From an uncultured Bacteroidota bacterium (GTDB taxonomy: Bacteria > Bacteroidota > Bacteroidia > B-17B0 > Aurantibacillaceae): 64,000 nt of DNA. Of the stretch, positions 35,670-44,754 are shown piece by piece. The notes beneath the pieces are model-generated. The model had not been told where the DNA came from. It did not search any database and worked only from the letters and a program-made list of their open reading frames with translations. The DNA lies in NCBI GenBank assembly GCA_903834765.1, contig CAILKE010000057.1:18726-82725 (forward strand). Reading direction: 5' to 3'. Each line of letters opens with the position of its first letter. Position 1 is the stretch's first letter. A program made the translations under genes and the position numbers.

Positions 35670-37521
35670 CCAACAGTCGCTGGATGAAGTAAATGCATCC
35701 GTAAATACCAAAAATAAATTTGGTGTTCGTAAGCTCTTGGCATTTTTTGGCCCTGCTTATATGATCAGTGTTGGTTATATGGATCCCGGGAATTGGGCTA
35801 CCGACATTGAAGGCGGAAGTAAATATGGTTACAGTTTAATATGGGTATTAGTGATGAGTAATTTAATTGCTCTACTTTTACAAAGTCATTGTGTTCGTTT
35901 GGGTGTGGTACGTGGTAAAGATCTTGCTCAAGCGTCTAAAGAACACTATACTAAATTTATTAATTATTTTTTATACATCCTCGCCGAAATTGCAATCGCA
36001 GCCTGCGATTTAGCCGAAGTAGTGGGTATGGCTATTGGTATTCATTTATTATTTCCCAGTGTGTCTTTATTAACAGGAGTTTGTATTACGGTATTAGATA
36101 GTTTTATTTTATTGTTCTTATTAAATTCAGGTATTAAAAAATTGGAAGCATTTATTATTTCTTTGGTAGTAATTATCGGTGTTTCCTTTTTTATTCAATT
36201 ATTTATCGCAAAACCTGATGTCGTAGAAATCTCCAAAGGCTTGATACCAGGATTTACCAATCAAAATGCCATATACATTGCTATTGGTATTATTGGTGCA
36301 ACAGTTATGCCCCATAATTTATATCTGCACTCTTCTTTAGTGCAAACACGTAAGTTTGATCGTACCCCAAAAGAAATAAAAAAAGCAATCCGTTTTAATA
36401 TTATTGATAGTGCGGTGGCACTTAATTTGGCATTATTCGTAAATGCCGCCATTTTAATTATTGCAGCTACCACGTTTTTTAATACAGGAGTACAAGTGAC
36501 TGAAATACAAGAGGCACATAAAATGATGGCACCTATGTTAGGAAGTACATTGGCACCATTGTTATTTGCTATTGCCTTAATTGCAGCCGGACAAAGTTCT
36601 ACTATTACAGGAACATTGGCCGGACAAGTGATTATGGAAGGCTATCTGAATTTACGTCTGCAACCATGGATACGTCGCATTCTAACAAGGTTGATTGCGA
36701 TTGTTCCAGCATTTTTAACCATTTATTATTTAGGCGAGTCTAAAACAGGCGATTTATTAGTGATGAGTCAGGTTATATTGAGCTTGCAGTTAGGGTTTGC
36801 GATTATTCCATTAATTCATTTTGTGAGCAACAAAAAATTGATGGGTGATTTTGTCATTCCGCTTTGGCAAAAAATTGGTTCATGGATTGCCGTTTCTGTT
36901 ATTGTATTTTTGAATTGCCAAATGTTGTTTCATAAAATAAGTGATTGGTTAAGTTCTGCTGAAAGTCCTTTAATAATAGGATTTACCGTAATTCCTTTTA
37001 TGTTGTTTTGTTTGTGTATTTTAATATACATTACCATTGAACCTTTATTTAAAAAGTCAAAAAAACGAGTAACTACTACTTTTCATGGTGAGGTGCAGCA
37101 AATTGATTTTAAAACATTAAAGCCTTATTCAACCATTGCCATAACAGTTGATTTCAGTAGCTCTGATAATAAAGCTATTAACAAGGCTATACAATTGGGA
37201 GGAAAAGATGCCGTTTATAAATTAATACATGTGCTCGAAACCACCAATGCCGTTATGTATGGCGAAGATACTGGTGATAATGAACGAGACGAGGATACGC
37301 AACATTTATTGGCATATAAAAATCAAATGATTGACCGTGGTTACCGATGCGAAACACAATTAGGCTTTGGTAGTCCTAAAACAGTTATTCCAAAATTAGT
37401 AGCTGATGCCGATTTATTAGTAATGGGAACGCATGGCCATACCACTTTAAAAGACTTGTTATTTGGAACAACAGTAGAGCGGGTTCGCCATAACATTGCT
37501 ATCCCTTTGGTTTTGGTGTAG
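35656..37521 (+). CDS. mntH: Nramp divalent-metal transporter fused to a universal stress (UspA) domain
   Basis: 621 residues from the ATG at 35656, which overlaps mntR by 14 bases; a TTG at 35641 is less likely. Residues ~25-450 are an Nramp transporter with about 11 membrane segments: DPGNWATDIEGG (metal-binding DPGN) and GATVMPHNLYLHSSLVQTR (MPH motif). Residues ~475-621 form a UspA domain: STIAITVDFSSSDNKAINKAI ... LVMGTHGHTTLKDLLFGTTVERVRHN, whose G-x2-G-x9-G(S/T) pattern suggests nucleotide binding. It imports Mn2+/Fe2+ with protons at the inner membrane. The Usp tail may tune transport to energy or stress; this is inferred. Confidence 0.92.
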   Translation: MASHNQQSLDEVNASVNTKNKFGVRKLLAFFGPAYMISVGYMDPGNWATDIEGGSKYGYSLIWVLVMSNLIALLLQSHCVRLGVVRGKDLAQASKEHYTKFINYFLYILAEIAIAACDLAEVVGMAIGIHLLFPSVSLLTGVCITVLDSFILLFLLNSGIKKLEAFIISLVVIIGVSFFIQLFIAKPDVVEISKGLIPGFTNQNAIYIAIGIIGATVMPHNLYLHSSLVQTRKFDRTPKEIKKAIRFNIIDSAVALNLALFVNAAILIIAATTFFNTGVQVTEIQEAHKMMAPMLGSTLAPLLFAIALIAAGQSSTITGTLAGQVIMEGYLNLRLQPWIRRILTRLIAIVPAFLTIYYLGESKTGDLLVMSQVILSLQLGFAIIPLIHFVSNKKLMGDFVIPLWQKIGSWIAVSVIVFLNCQMLFHKISDWLSSAESPLIIGFTVIPFMLFCLCILIYITIEPLFKKSKKRVTTTFHGEVQQIDFKTLKPYSTIAITVDFSSSDNKAINKAIQLGGKDAVYKLIHVLETTNAVMYGEDTGDNERDEDTQHLLAYKNQMIDRGYRCETQLGFGSPKTVIPKLVADADLLVMGTHGHTTLKDLLFGTTVERVRHNIAIPLVLV

Positions 37522-37565
37522 GGTTTTTTTATTGACTAATCTTATTCATTAGCGATACTTCTCTT

Positions 37566-37597
37566 TTTGGAAAATTAAGATGTTATACGTATCTTTG
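37566..37597 (+). promoter_or_regulatory. Promoter of the toxin-antitoxin operon, TTTG-N20-TATCTTTG
   Basis: TTTG at 37566-37569 and TATCTTTG at 37590-37597 are 20 bases apart, a good Bacteroidota promoter. The box ends 17 bases before the antitoxin ATG at 37615. Confidence 0.65.
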
Positions 37598-37614
37598 TTT
37601 TAAATACACGTGTC

Positions 37615-37857
37615 ATGAATACTAAATTAACACTGACAGTTGAAAAGTCAATTATAGAAAAAGCTAAATCTTATGCAAAGCATACGGGACGAAGTTTATC
37701 GGAGTTAATAGAAAATTACTTGGAAACTATTACGCAAGTTGAAACTCAACAGAAAATGTCGCCAAAACTTAAAAAAATAGTTGGCGCAGTAAAACTTCCT
37801 AAAAATTTTGATGAAGAAAAAGAATTGCGTTCTTACTTTGAGAAAAAACATTTATGA
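37615..37857 (+). CDS. Antitoxin, DUF6364-like ribbon-helix-helix type
   Basis: 80 residues. The N-terminal half NTKLTLTVEKSIIEKAKSYAKHTGRSLSELIENYLETI has the beta strand plus two helices of ribbon-helix-helix DNA-binding proteins and fits the DUF6364 antitoxin group. The C-terminal part (SPKLKKIVGAVKLPKNFDEEKELRSYFEKKHL) is the likely toxin-neutralising arm. Its last codon overlaps the toxin start (ATGA at 37854), so the two are translationally coupled. It should repress its own promoter together with the toxin. Confidence 0.85.
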   Translation: MNTKLTLTVEKSIIEKAKSYAKHTGRSLSELIENYLETITQVETQQKMSPKLKKIVGAVKLPKNFDEEKELRSYFEKKHL

Positions 37858-38267
37858 AGAAAATATTTGTTGATACTAATATTATTGTAGATCTCATTGC
37901 AGATAGAAAACCATACAGTAAGTTCGCCATTGAAATATTTAAGAAAGCCGAACATAAGAAAATCGAACTCTATACGTCTTCTCATTCTATAGCTACAACT
38001 CATTATTTACTCAAAAAATATATTGACGAAAAACAACTGCGTGACATTTTATGTAATTTATTAGATTACATAAAAGTAATAGCGGTTGATCAAGATGTTA
38101 TAAAAAAAGGACTTAAATCGAAGCATAAAGATTTTGAGGATGCTATTCAAATTATTAGTGCTTATTCTGTAGAAAATATTAATTGTATTGTGACACGTAA
38201 CATTAAAGATTTTCGCGATTCAGAAATTCCTGTATTTACTCCTGACGAGTTGATTAACAAAATATAA
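37854..38267 (+). CDS. PIN-domain ribonuclease toxin, VapC-like
   Basis: 137 residues with a PIN fold: KKIFVDTNIIVDLIADRKP supplies the first acidic residue (Asp7), HKDFEDAIQIISAYS the central acidic pair, and CIVTRNIKDFRDSEIPVFTPDEL the last aspartate. These form the Mg2+-dependent RNase active site. The upstream gene is a typical antitoxin with a 4-base overlap, so this is a type II toxin-antitoxin pair. The target RNA is unknown; many VapC toxins cut tRNA or rRNA. Confidence 0.88.
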   Translation: MKKIFVDTNIIVDLIADRKPYSKFAIEIFKKAEHKKIELYTSSHSIATTHYLLKKYIDEKQLRDILCNLLDYIKVIAVDQDVIKKGLKSKHKDFEDAIQIISAYSVENINCIVTRNIKDFRDSEIPVFTPDELINKI

Positions 38268-38401
38268 TAATTAGGCTATCTATTCCTTTCCCAACATTCT
38301 TCTGAAATTTTCTTTATCTGAAGGAATTTCTATCAAATTTGTAATTAATAAAAAGGCTGGCTCTATCAGCAATTGTTTACTTTATGATATAAATAAATAT
38401 A

Positions 38402-39247
38402 TTATCCTAATAATACACACCAAGCTTCTTTTACTTTATTAAGTTCCAATAAGGTTTTAGCGAAAGCATGCTTTTCATCTTCTGTATTTATTTTTTGAGA
38501 AATAGTATGGTTGAAATTTTTTATGTCTTCTGCATTAGGCAATTCCTCTATGTTTCCGAGTTGCCCCAAATTATTTCCTGTTAAAATAGAGCTGTGTTTG
38601 ATGCGTTCAGGAATGACATCAATGCCTATACCAATTGTAGTAATTGGTTTTTCAATTTCAAATAATGCATCGCCATGAGCCCTGCAATACCAATTCCCAC
38701 CCATACGTGCAACCAAATCTATTTTTTGTTGATCAATTAATTTCTTGTCATCAAGCACTGCTTCCGAAATATGAATTTTTACAATTTCACACATTACTAA
38801 ATTGCAATTACCAATTTCTTTTACTTCAAATACTTTACATTCCAATTGCACAGGACTTTCTTTTACTCGCATTGGTTTCACTAAGTCGGATGGAATAGGC
38901 GTGAAGCCTGCTTTTATAAATTCGCTCGTTCCTTTAGGATATGGACTGCTAGCTAAACTCATTTGATGCACCATGCTATAATCCACAATATTGATAACGC
39001 ACTCAGGCACTTCTTTAATATTCAAATGCGTGTCTTTAGCTTGACCTGTTCGTCCACTTAAGTTTGGTGAAAAAATAGCAATAGGTGGTTTAGCAGAAAA
39101 TACATTAAAAAAACTAAAAGGTGCAAGATTATGTTTACCTGTAGCATCCACAGTACTTGCAAAGCAAATGGGACGGGGGCCAACAGCTCCTAATAAGTAT
39201 TGATGTAAAAGTGGAATAGGTGTTTCGCTTGGAATGATAGATAACAT
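38402..39247 (-). CDS. Flavin reductase-like FMN-binding protein
   Basis: 281 residues. The N-terminal PRPICFASTVDATGKHNLAPFSFFNVFSAKPPIAIFSPN is the FMN-binding core of the flavin reductase-like (DIM6/NTAB, flavoredoxin) family, followed by CVINIVDYSMVHQM, SPYPKGTSEFIKAGFT and VQLECKVFEV. It probably binds FMN and passes electrons from NAD(P)H or a redox protein to an unknown acceptor in the cytosol. It is transcribed in the same direction as, and 43 bases downstream of, a RetSat-like FAD enzyme; the flavin theme is suggestive, but no pathway is clear. Confidence 0.85.
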   Translation of the reverse strand: MLSIIPSETPIPLLHQYLLGAVGPRPICFASTVDATGKHNLAPFSFFNVFSAKPPIAIFSPNLSGRTGQAKDTHLNIKEVPECVINIVDYSMVHQMSLASSPYPKGTSEFIKAGFTPIPSDLVKPMRVKESPVQLECKVFEVKEIGNCNLVMCEIVKIHISEAVLDDKKLIDQQKIDLVARMGGNWYCRAHGDALFEIEKPITTIGIGIDVIPERIKHSSILTGNNLGQLGNIEELPNAEDIKNFNHTISQKINTEDEKHAFAKTLLELNKVKEAWCVLLG

Positions 39248-39290
39248 TTTGTAAGATTTTAAATTATTATATTGTAGTTTAATATTTATT

Positions 39291-40808
39291 TTAAGAAGGA
39301 TTTTTTATTTTTTCAATTAAATTTGGGTTGCCTAACACATCACTGCAGGTAACAACCGAACTAACGGTTACGCCCATAATTCCATGTAAATTGAGGTTTT
39401 GGCCTGTTAAAAATAAATTACTGATTTTAGTACGAGGTGTAATAAATGATTTTAAAGGGTCTGTATAATCTTTTATTATACCATATAAACTACCATCTCT
39501 TGAGCCAATATAATCACGGTAAGTAATTGGAGAGGCTGTTGTGTATGATTTAATTTTAGAGCGTGTTCCTGGTAAACGCATTTCTAAAACGTCTAATATT
39601 TTTTCTGCCTTTTCTATTTTAAATGCTTCGTAATCTTCGCCTCTGTAATTAATATTGTTAGGAATAATACTTTTTGTGTTTTCCCACTTTGCGCATTCCT
39701 CATAACGCATGTAAGCTAATGCCGTGAAATTTTCAGTAAAATCAGGATTTTTGGAGCTTGTGGTAGTAAATAAACCTATGGTTTCCGGCCATGTTTTTTC
39801 GGTATAATTTCCACCTGTCCAAATATCAGGAGCCATACAATGGTAAATGTTGTGATTGTAATGTGGCATAGATTCTGGTTTCACAACTACATTCACCAAA
39901 AACGAGGACACTGAATTTTCTAAACTATTTATTCTATTTCTATAGGCTGTTCTAATATGAGAACCTTCAACCATATCAAGGGTTTTACTAATGTCAATAC
40001 CTGATATGAATGTATTTCCTTCAATGCGTTCTCCATTTGTCAACTCAACAGATTCAATTTCACTCCCATTAAAATAAAATGTTTTGGCTTCGCTATAATT
40101 TAATATTTCGCCACCTAATTTTTTAATATTAGTGCTTAATATTTTTGCTATTTGCGAACTGCCATCTATGCATCTGTAAGAGCTTTGAATATATGAATCA
40201 ACTACTAATGCATGAACATAAAAAGGGGTCTTGTCTTCTAAGCCAGCATAAAGCATATTACTTCCGCCAATAACTTGTTGCAATTTAGGGTCTTTGAAAA
40301 TAGAATTAATAACACTTTTAGAATCTATTTGCAAATGCCAAGCAGCTGTAATGTCTTTTTTTTCCGCAGATAAATTATACAATGGAAAGGAATCACAAAC
40401 TTCTTTAATTTTTTCTATATACAATTTTAAATTCGCACGTTCGTTAGGGAAAATTTGAGCTAGTTGATCTATAAAATTTTCATAACCTTGAGCATGAGGA
40501 TACACTTGTTTATCGTCTTTAAATGAAATAAGATCATAACCATTTTGGTCTAATTTCTGAAGTTTTAATTCCTTCATCAATCCAAAATAGTTGAAGTAGG
40601 CATTTAAGTTTTGCCCCTCGTCTAAACCGCCTAAATAATGAACACCAGTTTCAAAAATAGTTTTATCTCTGCTGTATATTTGCAAGGATCCTCCAATTTG
40701 CCTGTTTTTTTCAAGTACACAAACACGCTTACCTTCTTTAGCTAATATGTAAGCACAACAAAGTCCACCCATGCCACTACCTATTATAACTGTATCGTAC
40801 TTTATCAT
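39291..40808 (-). CDS. FAD-dependent oxidoreductase of the phytoene desaturase / retinol saturase superfamily
   Basis: 505 residues. The dinucleotide motif DTVIIGSGMGGLCCAYILAKEGKRVCVLEKNRQIGGS sits at residues 5-41. FETGVHYLGG, YRCIDGSSQIAKILSTNIKKLGGEI and a C-terminal LTGQNLNLHGIMGVTVSS complete the CrtI/RetSat pattern. Members saturate or desaturate polyenes (retinol saturase, carotenoid isomerase, phytoene desaturase). No crt genes adjoin it, so a specific carotenoid role is not supported; a prenyl or lipid double bond is as likely. The enzyme probably associates with membrane lipids. Confidence 0.8.
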   Translation of the reverse strand: MIKYDTVIIGSGMGGLCCAYILAKEGKRVCVLEKNRQIGGSLQIYSRDKTIFETGVHYLGGLDEGQNLNAYFNYFGLMKELKLQKLDQNGYDLISFKDDKQVYPHAQGYENFIDQLAQIFPNERANLKLYIEKIKEVCDSFPLYNLSAEKKDITAAWHLQIDSKSVINSIFKDPKLQQVIGGSNMLYAGLEDKTPFYVHALVVDSYIQSSYRCIDGSSQIAKILSTNIKKLGGEILNYSEAKTFYFNGSEIESVELTNGERIEGNTFISGIDISKTLDMVEGSHIRTAYRNRINSLENSVSSFLVNVVVKPESMPHYNHNIYHCMAPDIWTGGNYTEKTWPETIGLFTTTSSKNPDFTENFTALAYMRYEECAKWENTKSIIPNNINYRGEDYEAFKIEKAEKILDVLEMRLPGTRSKIKSYTTASPITYRDYIGSRDGSLYGIIKDYTDPLKSFITPRTKISNLFLTGQNLNLHGIMGVTVSSVVTCSDVLGNPNLIEKIKNPS

Positions 40809-40898
40809 AAGTTAATTAACATCAATGATATAAAAATTTCACATAATAAATGATAAGAATTTATCAGTTATTGTTAAATTTAAGGGTTACTAAAAATA

Positions 40899-43361
40899 AT
40901 GAAAAAACGTATACCTTATATTCTATTTCTTTTTTTGATAACTTTCGTTTCTTACGCTCAAAACTATACTATTACAGGTAAAGTATTTGATATAGATTCG
41001 AAGGAGCCATTGCCATTTGTGCCAGTTTTGATTAAGGGAACCACTGTTGGCGGAACGAGTGATTTTGATGGAAAGTATACAATTAAAACAGATAAAACAG
41101 GTGATTCTATCGTGGCTTCCTATATGGGTTATAAAAGATCAGCACGTTCTATAAAAAATAGAGTTAATCAGGAAGTTAATGTTCCTATGACTTTAGAAGG
41201 CGTAAATTTAATAGAAGTAGTAATAAAACCGGGAGAAAACCCAGCGCACCGTATTATTAGAAATGTAATTGCTAATAAAAATAAGAATGATAAAAGCCAT
41301 TTAAATGCCTATCAATACGAAACTTATAATAAAGTTGAGTTTGATTTAAATCGTATTCCGAAAGAAATGCGAGAACGTAAATTATTTAAACCTGTTAAAT
41401 TTATTTTTGATAATGTAGATAGTGTAAATTCGGATGAAAAACCATCATTGCCTATTTTTATCATCGAATCTCTTTCTAATTTTTATTATAAAAAAGACCC
41501 AACTCTAAAAAAAGAAGTTATCAAAGCTAGTAAAATTACAGGCATGGAAAATACCAGCATTTCTGCAGTAATGGGAGACATGTATCAAAATATTAATATT
41601 TATGATAATAATGTTTTAGTATTTAATAAACAATTCACTAGTCCCATTTCTGATAATGGTTTTTTTTATTATAAATATTATTTAGAAGATAGTTTGTTTA
41701 TTGGCAATACATGGTGTTATCATATAAGGTTTAAATCTAAACGTCCGCAAGAGTTATGTTTTAGTGGTAATATGTGGATAGCAGATTCAACATGGGCTAT
41801 TAAACGTTTGGAAATGAGTATACCTAAAGATGCGAATATTAATTTTATCAATGCGGCGAATATAGTACAAGAATATAATAAAATTGATAGCGCTTGGATG
41901 TTGAGTAAAGATCGATTGATTATTGACTTCGCCCTAAATCCTAATAAAATAGGTATATACGGACGTAAAACCACCTCTTATAAAAACTTTGAAATTGATA
42001 AACCGAAAGAATCAAAGTTTTATGAGTTTGGCGATAAAATTGTAGTGGATGATTCTGCTTCTCTTAAAACAGCTGCATTTTGGGATAGCAACAGGCATGA
42101 TAGTTTGTCTTCACGTGAACGAAAAATTTACCACATGATTGATACAATAAAATCATTACCAGTATACAAAACTTGGGTGGATGTCTTAACGCTTTTTGTA
42201 TCAGGTTATAAAGAAGTTAATAATTTTGAAATTGGCCCCTATTATAATTTGGTAAGTTACAATCGCATCGAAGGATTACGACTTAGGTTTGGAGGCAGAA
42301 CAAGTAAAAAGTTTAGTAAATGGTATCAACTCGAAGGTTATGTTGCTTATGGAACTAAAGACGAGAGGTATAAATATAGTGTAGGATTTAAAACATTTAT
42401 TAGTAAGAAAAAGAATCGCTCCATGGTGGGTATGAATTTTAAAAGTGATTATGAAATTTTAGGACAGAGTCAAAATGGTTTTTCTCAAGATAATATTTTT
42501 GCTTCTTTACTAAGGGTTAGCCCATTAACTAATTTAACACGTGTAGATAATGTGACAGCTTGGTTTGAGAGAGATTGGATAGATGGTTTATCATCTCGTA
42601 TTTCCCTTGTAGGAAGAACAATTACTCCTTTATCTACTAATGGTTATCTTTATTATAAAAATGATGGAAGAATTGCCACAAAAGAAAATATTAAAAATAC
42701 TGAGATTAAAATCAATATACGTTTTGCTTTTAAAGAAAAATTTATTAATGGTGATTTCAAGCGAATCAGTTTAAGAACTAAATGGCCTGTTGTTCAAGTT
42801 AACTATACAAAATCCTTACAAGATGCTTTCAGAGGCGAGTATGATTATCAAAAATTAGTATTTAAATTGAGCGATCGTATCAGATTGGTTTCTTTATTAG
42901 GCTATACAGATTATACGGCAGAAATTGGTCAAATATTTGGTGCGGTACCTTACCCTTTAATGGAGCTGCATGGTGGTAATGAAACCTATGTTTATGATGA
43001 ATTATCTTATAATATGATGAAGTATTATGAATTTGCCAGCGATAGATATGCGGCGGTAGGATTTTTCCATCACTTTGAAGGATTATTATTTAATAAAATC
43101 CCTTTGATTAAAAAATTAAAATGGCGTGAAGTTGTTACTGCCAAAGCATTATGGGGAACTGTGAATGATAGAAATAGAGCAACGATGATTTTTCCTTCCT
43201 CCCTTAATGCACTTGGTAACGAACCTTATATTGAAATGAGTGCTGGGATTGAAAATATTTTTAAAATATTTAGAGTGGATGCTTTATGGAGAACTACTTA
43301 CAAACGAGCTAGTTTCAATGATAATTTTGGAGTTAAATTTGGATTTCAGTTATCCTTTTAA
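40899..43361 (+). CDS. DUF5686 outer-membrane protein with carboxypeptidase-like regulatory domain
   Basis: 820 residues. A signal peptide (1-20, ending SYAQ) leads to a CarboxypepD_reg-like beta domain (YTITGKVFDIDSKEPLPFVPVLIKG ... IVASYMGYKRSA, ~24-95). The DUF5686 region follows, with NPAHRIIRNVIANKNKN at about 116 and a barrel-like C-terminal half (VSYNRIEGLRLRFGGRT ... FNDNFGVKFGFQLSF) that ends in Phe. It is probably an outer-membrane beta-barrel of unknown function, found widely in Bacteroidota. It lies 93 bases upstream of lptB; an envelope role is plausible but not shown. Confidence 0.88.
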   Translation: MKKRIPYILFLFLITFVSYAQNYTITGKVFDIDSKEPLPFVPVLIKGTTVGGTSDFDGKYTIKTDKTGDSIVASYMGYKRSARSIKNRVNQEVNVPMTLEGVNLIEVVIKPGENPAHRIIRNVIANKNKNDKSHLNAYQYETYNKVEFDLNRIPKEMRERKLFKPVKFIFDNVDSVNSDEKPSLPIFIIESLSNFYYKKDPTLKKEVIKASKITGMENTSISAVMGDMYQNINIYDNNVLVFNKQFTSPISDNGFFYYKYYLEDSLFIGNTWCYHIRFKSKRPQELCFSGNMWIADSTWAIKRLEMSIPKDANINFINAANIVQEYNKIDSAWMLSKDRLIIDFALNPNKIGIYGRKTTSYKNFEIDKPKESKFYEFGDKIVVDDSASLKTAAFWDSNRHDSLSSRERKIYHMIDTIKSLPVYKTWVDVLTLFVSGYKEVNNFEIGPYYNLVSYNRIEGLRLRFGGRTSKKFSKWYQLEGYVAYGTKDERYKYSVGFKTFISKKKNRSMVGMNFKSDYEILGQSQNGFSQDNIFASLLRVSPLTNLTRVDNVTAWFERDWIDGLSSRISLVGRTITPLSTNGYLYYKNDGRIATKENIKNTEIKINIRFAFKEKFINGDFKRISLRTKWPVVQVNYTKSLQDAFRGEYDYQKLVFKLSDRIRLVSLLGYTDYTAEIGQIFGAVPYPLMELHGGNETYVYDELSYNMMKYYEFASDRYAAVGFFHHFEGLLFNKIPLIKKLKWREVVTAKALWGTVNDRNRATMIFPSSLNALGNEPYIEMSAGIENIFKIFRVDALWRTTYKRASFNDNFGVKFGFQLSF

Positions 43362-43440
43362 GTTATTTTAACCTCATAGGTATATATGCTTATCTTTTAT
43401 TTATTTTTTTAGTATAACTTCATGCCCCATATAGATTAGA

Positions 43441-43448
43441 TAATTTTG
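43441..43448 (+). promoter_or_regulatory. Candidate -7 box TAATTTTG for lptB
   Basis: TAATTTTG fits TAnnTTTG and ends 6 bases before the ATG at 43455; no clear -33 TTTG is present. If used, the transcript would start at or near the start codon (leaderless). Confidence 0.4.
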
Positions 43449-43454
43449 TAATAA

Positions 43455-44180
43455 ATGATACTACGTTCGGAAAATTTAGTAAAGAAATATAAAAATAGAA
43501 TTGTTGCCAACAACGTAAGTGTTCAAGTGCAACAAGGCGAAATTGTTGGACTATTAGGACCTAATGGAGCCGGTAAAACGACCTCCTTTTATATGATAGT
43601 GGGAATGGTGAAACCTAACTCGGGCAAAATATTTTTAGATGATAGAGATATTACAAATGAGCCCATGTATCGCCGTGCGCAACTAGGCGTTGGCTATTTG
43701 CCGCAAGAAGCTTCAGTATTTCGTAAGCTCAGTATTGAAGATAATTTACGAGCTGTTCTCGAAATGACTAATAAAACCAAAGCAGAACAAGCTTATAAGG
43801 TTGAAAGTTTATTAGATGAATTTGCTTTACATCATGTGCGTAAAAATTTAGGAGACCAATTATCAGGTGGTGAACGCCGCAGAACCGAAATTGCTAGAGC
43901 CTTAGCAACAGACCCAAAATTTATTTTATTAGATGAACCTTTCGCGGGTGTTGATCCTATTGCAGTTGAAGATATTCAAAGCGTTGTACGAAAATTGAAA
44001 GATAAAAATATAGGTATTTTAATTACCGATCATAATGTACACGAAACATTAAATATTACAGATAGAACCTATTTATTGTATGCAGGAGAAGTTATTAAAT
44101 CAGGCTCTGCACAGGAGTTAGCAGATGATGAAATGGTGAAGCGTGTTTATTTAGGACAAAATTTCAAGCTAAGAGATTAG
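43455..44180 (+). CDS. lptB: Lipopolysaccharide export ABC transporter ATPase LptB
   Basis: 241 residues, normal length. Walker [20 protein letters not shown] (32-50), the Q-loop region [17 protein letters not shown], signature [15 protein letters not shown], Walker [15 protein letters not shown] and the switch [10 protein letters not shown] are all intact. [21 protein letters not shown] and the DHNV segment are specific to the LptB/YhbG family. It drives transport of LPS from the inner membrane with LptFG to LptC. The LptFG genes are not in the window. Confidence 0.95.
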   Translation: MILRSENLVKKYKNRIVANNVSVQVQQGEIVGLLGPNGAGKTTSFYMIVGMVKPNSGKIFLDDRDITNEPMYRRAQLGVGYLPQEASVFRKLSIEDNLRAVLEMTNKTKAEQAYKVESLLDEFALHHVRKNLGDQLSGGERRRTEIARALATDPKFILLDEPFAGVDPIAVEDIQSVVRKLKDKNIGILITDHNVHETLNITDRTYLLYAGEVIKSGSAQELADDEMVKRVYLGQNFKLRD

Positions 44181-44191
44181 TCTTCAAAAAA

Positions 44192-44662
44192 TTATCTGTT
44201 TAACCACCATAAACTTGCATTTAATAGCGTAGCGAAGCTAACCCACATTATATAAGGAATTTGAAGATATGCCGCTGTTTTATGTATCTTATGAAAGTTA
44301 ATAATCATCATTAAAATATAGATCCACATCGTGATAATTTCAATGAACGCTAGACCTAAATATTGAAATTTAAAGAAAATAAAACTCCACCAAAAATTTA
44401 AAAACAACTGTACAGCAAAAACAGTAATTGCATTTTTTCTATGCTCATTCTTAGGTGTTTGTAAAATTAAATACAATGATACGCCCATTAATATATAAAG
44501 TGTTGTCCAAACTGGTCCAAATAAATAATTTGGTGGATTGAAAAACGGTTTGTTTAACGTCACATACCATGTGTTAATGCTTGTTGCTGTGGCGAATCCG
44601 CTAATGCCACCAACCATTAATGGCAATAGGATACATAAGGCTAATTTAAGGTAACGATTCAT
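44192..44662 (-). CDS. TspO/MBR family tryptophan-rich sensory protein
   Basis: 156 residues with five transmembrane helices. The conserved TspO features are visible: GGISGFAT near the start, WYVTLNKPFFNPPNYLFGPVWTTLYILMGVSLYLI, LFLNFWWSFIFFKFQYLGLAFIEI and a final WVSFATLLNASLWWLN. Family members bind porphyrins and other ligands in the membrane and influence stress, tetrapyrrole or light responses. What this one binds is unknown. It converges on lptB, 11 bases between stops. Its upstream region holds a hairpin, 44679-44698, plus the terminator of the M13 gene. Confidence 0.92.
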   Translation of the reverse strand: MNRYLKLALCILLPLMVGGISGFATATSINTWYVTLNKPFFNPPNYLFGPVWTTLYILMGVSLYLILQTPKNEHRKNAITVFAVQLFLNFWWSFIFFKFQYLGLAFIEIITMWIYILMMIINFHKIHKTAAYLQIPYIMWVSFATLLNASLWWLNR

Positions 44663-44697
44663 CGTGTTTTATTTTAAAATTTTATGTTTTCATAAAA

Positions 44698-44727
44698 TAG
44701 CCTGATTAAATACAATTAATCAGGCTA
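44698..44727 (-). terminator. Terminator of the M13 peptidase gene
   Basis: AGCCTGATTAA at 44699-44709 pairs with TTAATCAGGCT at 44716-44726 plus an outer T-A pair, loop of 6 bases. On the minus strand it follows the stop at 44755 and runs into ATTTTATG. A second hairpin (ATTTTATG / CATAAAAT, 44679-44698) directly abuts it. Confidence 0.65.
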
Positions 44728-44754
44728 ATAATTATGATTAATAAACAACCAATT

